Origin: Palleniella intestinalis
GTDB taxonomy: Bacteria > Bacteroidota > Bacteroidia > Bacteroidales > Bacteroidaceae
Assembly: GCF_013166595.1 (NCBI RefSeq)
Contig: NZ_JABKKG010000004.1
Span: 124,001-188,000, forward strand
Reading direction: 5' to 3'
DNA: 64,000 bases
Made by a program: the position numbers and the translations under genes. A model generated the notes under the pieces. It had not been told where the DNA came from and ran no database searches. It saw nothing but the letters and a program-made list of their open reading frames with translations. Below, one piece after another: positions 41,701 through 49,800 of the stretch. Numbering within the stretch: position 1 is the stretch's first letter; the number at the start of each line of letters is the position of its first letter.

Positions 41701-42191
41701 TAGGTAGGGTCCCACATCGCCTGTGGTGCCCATACGCGGTTGATTGTGGCGTAGTTCTTGTACGTGTCCGGCGACTTTGGATCGGAGAAGATGCTCGCTC
41801 CCTTGCGGAAATCAAAGGTCTTTGACTCCCAGTTGATAAGGTCGTCACTTGTCAGAAGGTTGATACCATAGTTGTTCCACACCTTGCTTTTCTTCACGCA
41901 CATGTCGGTTGTGAGCATGAGATAGCCTTTGCCGTCATGCTTTCTGAAGATATACGCGTCGCGTGTGCCGCCTTCTATCCCCGCCACCTTCTTTGTGTCG
42001 AAGATTGGTTGTCCGCCAATCAGGTCATGATAGTGCAGGCCGTCGCGGCTGAGTGCATAGGCTGTCCATTCCCCTCTGTCGCTCATGTGGCAGTAAAGGT
42101 AGCCGTAATCCCCTTTCTGCAGGTTCTGTGCAGACACCAAAGAGCTTACGGCAAGTGCCGCAGACAATATGAGTTTATGCAGTTTGTTCAT
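38775..42191 (-). CDS. GH43-like propeller fused to a GH2 glycosidase
   Basis: An 1138-residue secreted two-enzyme fusion (signal MNKLHKLILSAALAVSSLVSA; start 42191). Residues about 22-365 form a five-bladed GH43-like propeller (LSRDGLHYHDLIGG, RDAYIFRKHDGKGYLML, RVWAPQAMWDPTYV, FDWGYATIDADI). Residues about 375-1138 are a complete GH2: sugar-binding domain (WQTVNLPHDFQI), Ig-like domain, barrel with acid/base Glu766 in WSLGNELQQYW and nucleophile Glu851 in YQSEANTSGMG, then DUF4982-like and Ig-like domains. One arm may take arabinose or galactose residues and the other beta-galactosides or similar. Whether the propeller is active is open. Confidence 0.9.
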   Translation of the reverse strand: MNKLHKLILSAALAVSSLVSAQNLQKGDYGYLYCHMSDRGEWTAYALSRDGLHYHDLIGGQPIFDTKKVAGIEGGTRDAYIFRKHDGKGYLMLTTDMCVKKSKVWNNYGINLLTSDDLINWESKTFDFRKGASIFSDPKSPDTYKNYATINRVWAPQAMWDPTYVWPNGKKGGYFVYYSLWNSAEEKYDRMYYSYADESFTTLTKPRLLFDWGYATIDADINYLKSDKLFHMMIKKEGGKPGLFTATAKKLTGPWSEPVEDDYVNFEGKKKCEGVSAFQIAGEEGWRVGYIEYSSRPKHYRICKADKYLRNFNSPQDIIGVEAPQHGSFLRLTKEEYDRLENWSKAIMDKKNTTRTVLSLNSGWQFHASATDKGIEDIATIGNWQTVNLPHDFQISQPWVAPAADEKADNRDAGANIRSRLSSRGFKEMGFGWYRKSIRPEESWRGKRVLLDFEGIMLVGDVYLNGKHIGKTDYGYLGFEIDITKLLNYGKDNIIAVKASTQQPLNSRWYTGGGLYRDVNIILTDKDEFFVRHPLYITTENVSDRKATVNVQAELTCNLKVENLRVGTKVTDRAGNIVYHKFNTIKFDRRMRTNEHQVAKFDIDNPKLWSCETPNLYTAEVTLYREDGSVADQVTKRFGVRNVEFSPEFGLKLNGKKVLLKGIANHHSLGALGAAVYPRAMEKRIKMLKDFGFNHIRTAHNPYSESFLDLCDEYGILVVDELYDKWLTQYAGGREEWTNLWQHDVPEFVKRDRNHPSVVVWSLGNELQQYWNLPYADWGVTAYRLQKELLRRYDKTRPITVAMHPRYRSLETDSLPAPLVHETDIASYNYRYMYFPGDSRRFPHMMFYQSEANTSGMGPNYFEMDLDKVLGLAYWGMIDYLGESQGWPEKGWCQGVFDISLEPKPNAYFLKSYFKDDEPLVHIGIVASDGDSFLWNDEKMLKRRLVDHWNFGKGNNNEEFTLYTYTNADEVELRINGKSLGRKQNDKNPKVHNRIKWDKVKYESGYIEAIAYTNGKVVARHKIETTGEAKRLSATADNSEWKADGKDLQHIRILALDAKGRRVQTAKGKVHFSVEGPAEIIAVTNGDNASDELAVGDSRDLYNGTCTVILRSKQGAGKVSVTATCDGMKPVKLQLATK

Positions 42192-42215
42192 TTGGTTGGT
42201 GGTTGTTTTTTGCTT

Positions 42216-42300
42216 TGACAATATTGACATTGTTGTCAGTACTGACAGTAATGATAAGCGGGTCAATACTGACATTACTGTCTGTACTGTCAATACTGAC
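42216..42300. repeat. Family A array (A12)
   Basis: About nine units (GACAATATTGAC, GTCAGTACTGACAGTAATG, GTCAATACTGAC, GTCTGTACTG) lie between the double esterase stop at 42309 and the GH43-GH2 start at 42191. Confidence 0.85.
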
Positions 42301-42308
42301 GGTCTTTT

Positions 42309-43949
42309 TTACTTCAGATAGTCCTTCAATGGGCAGTCGGTAGCCTTCAGTCCCTCGGCGATGCTCTGTGCATTGAGGCGCGCACCCTTCTTTGAGGTGT
42401 GGGTGTGGTCACGCTTGAAATAGCTGTTCACCTCCTTGAAACCGTCCTCCCATGCCATTTTCTCGAACTTGTCGCCGGAGATTTTGTTCAGGTCGATGAA
42501 GATTGCGCCGGTCTGCTCTGCTACTTCGCGTGTCCACTTGCCGAAAGAATTGGTGTTGCGCTCTATGAGTCCGTTGTCAAACTTGTTTCTTGGTGTGTGG
42601 CTGAGGACAACAGGGATTGCGCCCTTCTCCTGACAGTCCATGACAAACTTGCGGAGATACCAGCCGAAAGTGTAGATAACCTGGAACTTGCCGGTCTTCT
42701 CCATCTTGAAGACCTTGCTCTCCGCGCCTGCTCCCGGCAGTTCTGCGCGAGCCTTTCCGGTGTTTATCTCGCCCGCATCGTTGTGTCCGAACTGCATAAT
42801 CACATAGTCGCCCGGCTGCAAAGCGTTGTAGACCTTGTCCCAACGTCCCTCGTCAAGGAAGGTGCGTGCGCTGCGTCCTGCCTTTGCATGGTTTTCGACG
42901 GTGATGCGGTCAAGGTCGAAGAGGTCCTGAATAACGCTTCCCCAGCCCCACATGCTGTCGTCGGAATTGTCCTCGTTCTTCACGGTGCTGTCACCGATAG
43001 TGAAGAGCATAGGTTTTCCTTTCTGTCGTGTGGCACCGGTGACGGTGTCCTTCTCCACAGGTTTCAGGTACTTTGCCAGAGGGAGACCCTTATAGGCGCG
43101 GATGCCTTCGATGGCGGATTCCGCATTGACACGTGCTCCGAACATGGTGGTATGGATACGGTCGCCGTAGAACATGTACTTTGTCTTCTCCTTGCCGAAT
43201 TTCTCAAACTTGCGTGCTGTTATGTCATTAAGGTCTATGAAAGGCACTTTTGCCTTCTTTGCCACCTGCTTCGCCCACAAGCCGAAAGTCTTGTTGACGC
43301 GTGTGACGATAGTGCTGTCGGCATCATCATAAGCCAATCGCGGAGTGAGGGACATAAGGATAGGGTGGGCACCTTTAGCTTTCACGTCGGCAATGAACTT
43401 GCGCATGTATTCGCCGTAAGTGTAGACAGTCTCCTTTACGCCGGTCTCCTGTATGGTGACATCGAGGGTCTCCTTGCCGATTCCCGGAATAGAGGCACGC
43501 GCACGACCTTTGTCATAAGGGCCGTTGTCATTGTGTCCGAGTTCGATGATCACCCAGTCGCCCTTCTTTATGCCTTTCAGGACATCCTGCCAAAGGCGGT
43601 TGTAGAATGTGCGGCTGCTCATTCCGCCGAGCGCATGGTTCTCGACAGTCATCTTGTTCTCGTCAAAATACTCATTGACAAGATAGCCCCAGCCCCACTG
43701 GCCGTTGTTGCCGTTGCCGAGTGTGCCGTTGCGCATGGTGGAATTTCCCACAAGGAAGAGCACCGGATTGTTGCCTTTGCGTGATGAGCCTGCCACAGGG
43801 CGCGCTGTCATTGCTTTGTTGAGGCTGTCAAGGGTGTTGTCAACGACGTTGTTGACATCCTTCATCGGTCCTGCCACGTTTGTTTTCTGTGCCTGTGAAG
43901 GGAGGCACATGGCGGCACAGACCGCTAAGGAGAATAGTATCTTTTTCAT
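42309..43949 (-). CDS. Double-domain SGNH rhamnogalacturonan acetylesterase
   Basis: A 546-residue secreted protein (signal MKKILFSLAVCAAMCLPSQA; start 43949) with two CE12-like SGNH domains in tandem. Domain 1 (about 60-310): FLVGNSTMRNG, ELGHNDNGPYDKG and YGDRIHTTMFGAR. Domain 2 (about 315-546): FTIGDSTVKNED, QFGHNDAGEINTG and KRDHTHTSKKGAR. Both keep Ser, Gly, Asn, Asp and His positions, so both may be active; domain 1 has GNS in place of GDS. The pair probably deacetylates RG-I at different positions (for example O2 and O3), which is inference. It lies between the mutarotase and the GH43-GH2 fusion. Confidence 0.92.
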   Translation of the reverse strand: MKKILFSLAVCAAMCLPSQAQKTNVAGPMKDVNNVVDNTLDSLNKAMTARPVAGSSRKGNNPVLFLVGNSTMRNGTLGNGNNGQWGWGYLVNEYFDENKMTVENHALGGMSSRTFYNRLWQDVLKGIKKGDWVIIELGHNDNGPYDKGRARASIPGIGKETLDVTIQETGVKETVYTYGEYMRKFIADVKAKGAHPILMSLTPRLAYDDADSTIVTRVNKTFGLWAKQVAKKAKVPFIDLNDITARKFEKFGKEKTKYMFYGDRIHTTMFGARVNAESAIEGIRAYKGLPLAKYLKPVEKDTVTGATRQKGKPMLFTIGDSTVKNEDNSDDSMWGWGSVIQDLFDLDRITVENHAKAGRSARTFLDEGRWDKVYNALQPGDYVIMQFGHNDAGEINTGKARAELPGAGAESKVFKMEKTGKFQVIYTFGWYLRKFVMDCQEKGAIPVVLSHTPRNKFDNGLIERNTNSFGKWTREVAEQTGAIFIDLNKISGDKFEKMAWEDGFKEVNSYFKRDHTHTSKKGARLNAQSIAEGLKATDCPLKDYLK

Positions 43950-43980
43950 TTGGTTGGGTTGTTGGTTGGTTATTGTTTTG

Positions 43981-44040
43981 GCATCATGGTTCAATATAAT
44001 TCATCATGATGCATCATGTTATGTCATGTTGGAGCGTGGT
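43981..44040. repeat. Family B array (B3)
   Basis: Six units (GCATCATGGT, TCATCATGAT, GCATCATGTT, ATGTCATGTT) fill the gap between the mutarotase stop at 44052 and the double esterase start at 43949. Confidence 0.85.
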
Positions 44041-44051
44041 GTGGTTGGATT

Positions 44052-44366
44052 CTAATCCATGTGGAACAGTTCCGGCAGTGGTATTGTCACCGGCGAGTTG
44101 TCAGGGTTTACCTCCATGATGTCTGCCATGTAGTCCCACCATTTCCGGACTATAGGGTTGCTGCCCATGTCCTGTGACGATTCGCCGCCATGTGTCTTCT
44201 GGCAGGCAAAGAGGATGTTTGTCTCCTTGTCCCAATAGATGGAGTAGTCATAGACACCGCCATCGGACAGCATCTTCTTCAGTTCAGGCCATATCTCTGC
44301 ATGCCTTTTCTCGTATTCTTTCTCAAAGCCCGGCTTCAAGAACATTTTGAATGCTTCTCTTTTCAT
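44052..44366 (-). CDS. rhaM: L-rhamnose mutarotase
   Basis: A 104-residue cytoplasmic protein that interconverts alpha and beta anomers of L-rhamnose. It carries the family pattern FEKEYEKRHAEIWPEL with His22 as the catalytic residue, then YDYSIYWDKETNILFAC and the C-terminal WWDYMADIMEVNPDNSP. Length fits exactly. Its place between the PL11 lyase and the acetylesterase confirms rhamnose as a product of this locus. Family B arrays lie on both sides. Confidence 0.96.
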   Translation of the reverse strand: MKREAFKMFLKPGFEKEYEKRHAEIWPELKKMLSDGGVYDYSIYWDKETNILFACQKTHGGESSQDMGSNPIVRKWWDYMADIMEVNPDNSPVTIPLPELFHMD

Positions 44367-44387
44367 ATTGTTGTTGTTTTCTTTTTG

Positions 44388-44508
44388 TTGTCATGTTGAA
44401 TCATGATGTATCATGGGGCATCATGTTGCAACTCATGTTTTATCATGAGGCATCATGGTGTATCTTGTTGCATCGCATGTCTCATCTTGTTGCAGCATGG
44501 TGAATCGT
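44388..44508. repeat. Family B array (B4)
   Basis: About twelve degenerate units (GTCATGTTGA, ATCATGATGT, ATCATGGGGC, ATCATGTTGC, ATCTTGTTGC, AGCATGGTGA) span the whole gap from the PL11 stop (44513) to near the mutarotase start (44366). Confidence 0.85.
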
Positions 44509-44512
44509 GATT

Positions 44513-46381
44513 TTACTTGAACTTCCAGCCGCGGAAGATGCCGTCCTTCAGGTCCGGCCCGAAATAGAATCCCGGCTGCGTAGGCTGGTTGTAAGCCACG
44601 TTCTGCGTGGCGATGCTGATCCTGTAGACAGGGTCTTCGAGGAATGTGTGGAAGCGATAATCTGTCGGGATTGTGGATACATAAAGGCGCAAGTGCCTGT
44701 TGTCCTTGGTGCGCATGAGCACTTCCTCGCGCCAGTCGCCCACGATGTCACCCTGAAGGCATGGGTTTGCCTTTGTCCAGTTGTTGGACTGAGTGCCCTC
44801 AAAGGTCTGCAAAGGCTTGCACTCGCCTGTCGTCCAATCGTATTTCGACACAGTGGTGCGGTCGAGAAGCTCGCGCAGAAGGTCGCCGTCCCACCACACT
44901 GCCATGTTGACGGACAGGCGTTTCGGCTGAGGGTTGATTACCTCTCCCTTGATGTTGCGTATTCCTCCCGACGCTATTGACCACATCTCCACACCCTCGT
45001 TGGTAGGGTCGATGTCCGCCGCCATGCAGCGTCCTACATCGGATTTGTCCTTGACCTGGAAGATAATCTCGCCTGTCCGCGCATCACGGAATGTAGAACC
45101 GTCGCAGCGGTTCTCATGGCAGTTCCACACCTGCATGCCCTTCATATCCTTGGAGAACTGCGTCAGGTGCATAGCATCGCCATGTCCCATACCGAGAGTG
45201 TAGAGCCCTGTGCCGTCATTGTCGAAGGCACAAGAGCCGTAGATAATCTCATCACAGCCGTCGCCGTCCACATCTCCCACACGCAGGTTGTGGTTTCCTT
45301 GTCCGGCATAGCCCTCACAGCCAGGATTGTCGCTGTCGAACACCCACCGCTTTTTCAGTTCCTTGCCGTCCCAATCGAAGGCTGCAAGGACGGTGCGTGT
45401 GTAATAGCCGCGGCACATCACCACACTTGTGCGCTTGCCGTCAAGTGAAGCTACGCATGCAAGGAAGCGGTCGCTGCGGTTCGCACGTGAGTCGCCCCAG
45501 CCGGCAGGGTCACCGCGCTCAGGGATGTAAGGGACGGTGTGCATCGCCTCGCCTGTCAATCCGTTGAACACAGTGAGATACTCCTTGCCGGTAAGTATGC
45601 GTCCTTGGTGGGCAGGAGTGCGCTTTCCCTCGCCCTTTATGCCTGGTTCGCGATAGTCCGCGTCAGGGTTTCCGATGATCTTTCCCTTGCCGTCAACAGT
45701 TCCGTCAGAGGTTCTCATCACCACTTCCGCCTTGCCGTCACCGTCAAGGTCATAGACCATGAACTGAGTGTAGTGTGCTCCGGCACGTATGTTCCTGCCG
45801 AGGTTTATCCTCCACAGACGCTCACCGTTGAGGCGGTAGCAGTCGAAGAGCACATCCCCCGTATAGCCGTCGTGGGAGTTGTCGTGCGCGTTTGTCGGTT
45901 CCCATTTGAGGATTATCTCATAATCGCCGTCACCGTCCACATCGCCGATGGACGCATCGTTGGCAGTGTATGTGTAATTGTCACCGGCCGGTGTCACCCC
46001 TCCTTGGGGCATGTCCAGCGGAATGTCGATGTAGCCAGTCGGAGCGTTTGCCGGCAGGGTGTAAGAATACTTCTCGCCGGTGGCTTTCCTGCCGATGAGT
46101 TTCTCGACAGTGTAGGTCACGGCATCGTTCCCTTTGTAGTCATCGCGGAAGAAAGTCGCGTTGTCGCTTTTCGTTGTCCCAATCTTTTTGCCGTTGCGGT
46201 AGATGTTGAACGCCGTATTCATCGGGTCGGACGACAAGTAACGCCATGAGAGGGTGACGGCGGAAGGGTTTTCCCTGACAGCGACAAGCCCCCTCGAGAG
46301 CTTTTCCGTCTGTCGTGCGAAAGCATGTGTCGCCATCACCATCATCATGGCAGGAATTATGAAAAAAGCTTTGGTCTTCAT
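44513..46381 (-). CDS. PL11 rhamnogalacturonan lyase
   Basis: A 622-residue secreted lyase (signal MKTKAFFIIPAMMMVMATHAFA; start 46381). It cuts the alpha-1,4 bond between rhamnose and galacturonate by beta-elimination. After a fibronectin-like N-terminal segment (ALTLSWRYL-like, about 30-120) comes the eight-bladed propeller with repeated calcium loops: DASIGDVDGDGDYEIILKWEP, YDLDGDGKAEVVMRTSDGT, VGDVDGDGCDEIIYGSC. The C-terminus has DIVGDWREEVLMRT and YFGPDLKDG, as in YesW/YesX. It is the first gene of the minus-strand cargo chain and has a promoter resembling that of the first susC. Confidence 0.95.
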   Translation of the reverse strand: MKTKAFFIIPAMMMVMATHAFARQTEKLSRGLVAVRENPSAVTLSWRYLSSDPMNTAFNIYRNGKKIGTTKSDNATFFRDDYKGNDAVTYTVEKLIGRKATGEKYSYTLPANAPTGYIDIPLDMPQGGVTPAGDNYTYTANDASIGDVDGDGDYEIILKWEPTNAHDNSHDGYTGDVLFDCYRLNGERLWRINLGRNIRAGAHYTQFMVYDLDGDGKAEVVMRTSDGTVDGKGKIIGNPDADYREPGIKGEGKRTPAHQGRILTGKEYLTVFNGLTGEAMHTVPYIPERGDPAGWGDSRANRSDRFLACVASLDGKRTSVVMCRGYYTRTVLAAFDWDGKELKKRWVFDSDNPGCEGYAGQGNHNLRVGDVDGDGCDEIIYGSCAFDNDGTGLYTLGMGHGDAMHLTQFSKDMKGMQVWNCHENRCDGSTFRDARTGEIIFQVKDKSDVGRCMAADIDPTNEGVEMWSIASGGIRNIKGEVINPQPKRLSVNMAVWWDGDLLRELLDRTTVSKYDWTTGECKPLQTFEGTQSNNWTKANPCLQGDIVGDWREEVLMRTKDNRHLRLYVSTIPTDYRFHTFLEDPVYRISIATQNVAYNQPTQPGFYFGPDLKDGIFRGWKFK

Positions 46382-46413
46382 TGGTTGATAGTTAATTTGG
46401 TCAGTTTGATGCA

Positions 46414-46449
46414 CAAAATTAGTATTTTATATAATGTTATGTATGCAAA
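46414..46449 (-). promoter_or_regulatory. Promoter and putative regulator site of the PL11 chain
   Basis: On the minus strand TTTGCATA (46442-46449), 20 bases, then TAATTTTG (46414-46421). The same elements at the same spacing precede the first susC at 51136-51171. TGCACAAA occurs further upstream at 46471-46478. Confidence 0.6.
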
Positions 46450-46642
46450 AATGTGTTTAATATATGTAATTTTGTGCATACATGTGGATTTGCGACATAA
46501 TCACATCTCCTATGCACGGATGTATATATATGTATGTGGTTTGCCAAAGGTTGCTTGATGCCGGACCATGACCGCCTTGCTGTTCGCCAATGGAGTGGTT
46601 TTGTCCGCATAATGGCTGCAAAAACCGCCTTTGGGACATCGC

Positions 46643-46733
46643 TTTTCAAAGGGTAACCTTTTACCCTGCGAAAGGTTACCTTTTGTCTTGTAAAGTGTTA
46701 CCTTTTATGGTGCAAAGCGTTACCTTTGGTAAA
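46643..46733. repeat. Family C array (C4)
   Basis: Units with the ACCTTTT...AAAGGTTACC core repeat at about 22 nt (AAAGGGTAACCTTTTACC, GAAAGGTTACCTTTTG, AAAGTGTTACCTTTTATGG, AAAGCGTTACCTTTGG), including one exact TACCTTTG. It lies in the 507-base gap between the sensor stop and the PL11 start. Apart from this array, the hairpin and the promoter, that gap holds nothing recognised. Confidence 0.85.
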
Positions 46734-46780
46734 GTCCTCTGAGACAGGTGCTTTTCCGTTTAGCTTCTTCCGGACATGGA

Positions 46781-46821
46781 AACACGCCGAGACAACATTT
46801 TGAATGTTATCCCGGCGTGTT
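46781..46821 (-). terminator. Hairpin downstream of the hybrid sensor gene
   Basis: AACACGCCG and CGGCGTGTT pair around an inner AACATT/AATGTT stem, 68 bases past the stop of the minus-strand sensor gene. T content after it is modest. Confidence 0.65.
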
Positions 46822-46888
46822 GACTTGCAATTATATAATGTATGCTTTTGGCGATCTTTGAGCAGTGGCAAGATGTCCTTTCACAGCG

Positions 46889-49800
46889 TCATTCCTCTTT
46901 CTTTCCGCCCTCCTTGAACTGCTTCTGGTAGGCGGAGGGTGCCATGCCGAACTGTGCCTTGAAGCATTTCGAGAAATAGAACGGGTCGCTGATGCCCACC
47001 TTGTAGGTCACATCGGCGATGGTGAGGTTGGTGTCCTGAAGGAGTTCCGCCGCCTTCTTCATGCGGATTTTCTTGATGTACTCCATAGGCGAGCAGCCTG
47101 TCACGCCCTTGACCTTCTTGTAGAAGATGCTGCGTCCGAGGTGCATCTCCGCCGCAAAGTCATCGGCAGAGAAGTCGGAGTTGGCCATGTTCTTCTTCAC
47201 TATTGCCAGCATTTGGTCGGCGAAGTCCTTGTCCTTGTCGTTCTTGCTGATTACCGGCGCGTTGTAGGTCAGGTCGTTGGAGAAGCGTTCGCGTATCTTG
47301 TTCCTCTGCTCTATGAGGTTGAAGATGCGTGCAAGGAGCAGTTTCATGGAGAACGGTTTGACGATGTACGCGTCAGCTCCCGACTCGATGCCCTCCTGGT
47401 ACTTGTCAGGCACGTTGAGAGCCGTAAGGAGGATGATAGGGATGTGGCACGTCTCGAAGTTCTGTTTCAGGCGTCTGGTCAGTTCGTAGCCGTTGATGCC
47501 CGGCATCATCACGTCAGAGACGATGAGGTCGTAATGGTTTTCGAGAGCCATTTTCAGGCCGCTCTCCCCGTCAGGTGCGCCGTCTGTCCTGAAATAGTAG
47601 GACAGTGTGTTCTGCAGAAGGTTGCGTATGTCGACATCATCCTCCACCACAAGTATGGCGCAGGAGGACAGGCTTGACAGTTTATTCTCCAGATTTTCAG
47701 ACAGATACCCGTTTTTCTCATTGGGGGGGGTAGTTTTTTCCGGTTCCTTCTCCGGTGCTGTTATGAGGAAATCGCCGGCAGCATATACGCTCTTGTCCGT
47801 CGGCAGTGTCACGGTGAACACCGAACCTTTCGGGCGGTTCTCCTCGAATGTCAGCGAGCCGTGGTGCGTCTTGACGAGTTCCATGGCAAGGTTCAGGCCC
47901 ACACCGATGGAGTCGGCGGCGAAGGAAGTCTGCATGAAGCGGCTGAAGAGTTCCTGCTGCTTGTGCTTTGGCACACCGAGTCCGTCGTCAGCGACCTTTA
48001 TGCTCAGTGTGTTGTCATTGTTCTGTTGTATGTCGAGAGAGACATTCCCCCCTGCCGGAGTGTACTTTATGGCGTTGGAGATAAGGTTATAGACCACTTT
48101 GTCGACATTGCTCTTGTCGAAGAACATCACGTGCTTTTCGGCGAATGTGTTGAATGTCATGGTTATCTTCTTGTCCTCCGCCATGAGGTTGAAGGTGTAG
48201 AAAATGTCGCGTACGAAGGCTATGATGTCGTCCTCCTCGAGGGCGAGATGCAGTTTGCCGTTCATCATCTTGCGGAACTCCAGGAGCTGGTTGATGAGTC
48301 GCACCATGCGGTTTGTGCTACGCTCCATTATGCTCAGCTGCGGGTACTGCTTGACGATGTCCGTGTTGACGGTGATTGTCTCGAGGGACGACTGTATGAG
48401 TGTCAGCGGTGTGCGGAACTCGTGTGAGATGTTGGTGAAGAACTTCAGTTTGTAGTCCGTCAGTTCGCGTTCCACCTTTATCCTCTGGCGCAGGCGGTAA
48501 CGCTGCTTTGTCAGGCGGTAGATGTAGCAAGCCACGGCAAGCGTGAAGAGCGAGTACAGGAGGTACGCCCACCATGTGCGGTAGAATGGCGGTTTGACGG
48601 TTATTTCCAGTATGCTCTCCTTTCCTGCCACGCCCTGGCTGCTGATGGCTCTGACATGCAGGCGGTAGGTGCCCGGCTCGAGGTTCTTGTATTCTGCGAA
48701 AGCCTGTGTGTCGTAGCTGCTCCAGTTCTTCTCATATCCTTCCAGCCAGTAGGAGTAGCGTGTCTCGCCGTTGACGGGGAACTCCATGGTGGAGAAGTTT
48801 ATGCGGAAGGAATTGTCCGTATATTCCAGCTGCAGGCGGTCGGAGTAGGCGAGGGACAGCAAGTCGCTTTTCCCGTCCTCTGCCACGGAGATGTTGGTGA
48901 AGAGGAGGTCAACCACCTTTTCCTTGTTCTTGTCCAAGAGTGAAGGGTTGGCGATAATCTCCAGTCCGTCGTCCTTTCCGAAGAGCAGTGCTCCGTTGGC
49001 GAGTTCCAGTGCGGCGCATTCGGAGTAGGCGTTATAGATGATGTCGCTGAAGAAGCGGTAAGTCTGGCAGCTCTTCGTGACAGGGTTGAAGCGTGAGATG
49101 CCGTACTCTGTGGTCACCCACATGTTGCCCCTTTTGTCTTCGAGGAATCCCTGCACCATAGGGCTTGACAGTCCGTTGTTTATGCCGAAATGCTCCAGCT
49201 GTATGCTGTTGAGAGTATATTTCCCTTTGCCGGCAGCCTTTTTCCTGTGTGCGGAGGCGTTCCACATGGCGAATCCCTTTCCGGTCTCGGCAATCCAGAT
49301 GTTGCCTTTCGAGTCCTTGCAGACCATGCGCACGAGGTTGCTCCTCAGCTTGTTGTTCTCCACGCTGAGCAAGAGGTAGTCGTCCGGGTTGTCGATGATT
49401 CTGTCAGGATTGGCTATGACCACTCCTGCGTTAGTGCCCACCCATAGGTTTCCGTCGTTGTCCTCGACGATGTTGCGTGCGCAACTGATGTTGTACTCCT
49501 TGTCAAGGAAGTGGCGGAAGCGGTAAGTGCCGTCCTTCTGCTTCACTGCAAGGTTCAGTCCGCCGCCGTGTGTGGTTATCCACATGCGGTTCTTGCTGTC
49601 GCGAAGGATGCTGAACACGGCGTCGTTCGACAGGCTTTCGGCGTTGCCTGACTGCCGGCTGTAGAGTTTGTCGCCGATGATTACTCCGCCGTCGCGCAGT
49701 CCAAGCCATTGTGTCCCTTCGCTGTCGAAGGCCACGGAGTAGACGCTGTGTGGGAATTTCTCAGAGTTTTTCTGTATGGAGAACGTTGCGTCATAAGTGT

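Noticed and set aside
398..46733. CRISPR array
   Set aside because: Units are 9, 10 or 22 nt with no spacers of 25 nt or more between conserved repeats, and no cas genes are present.
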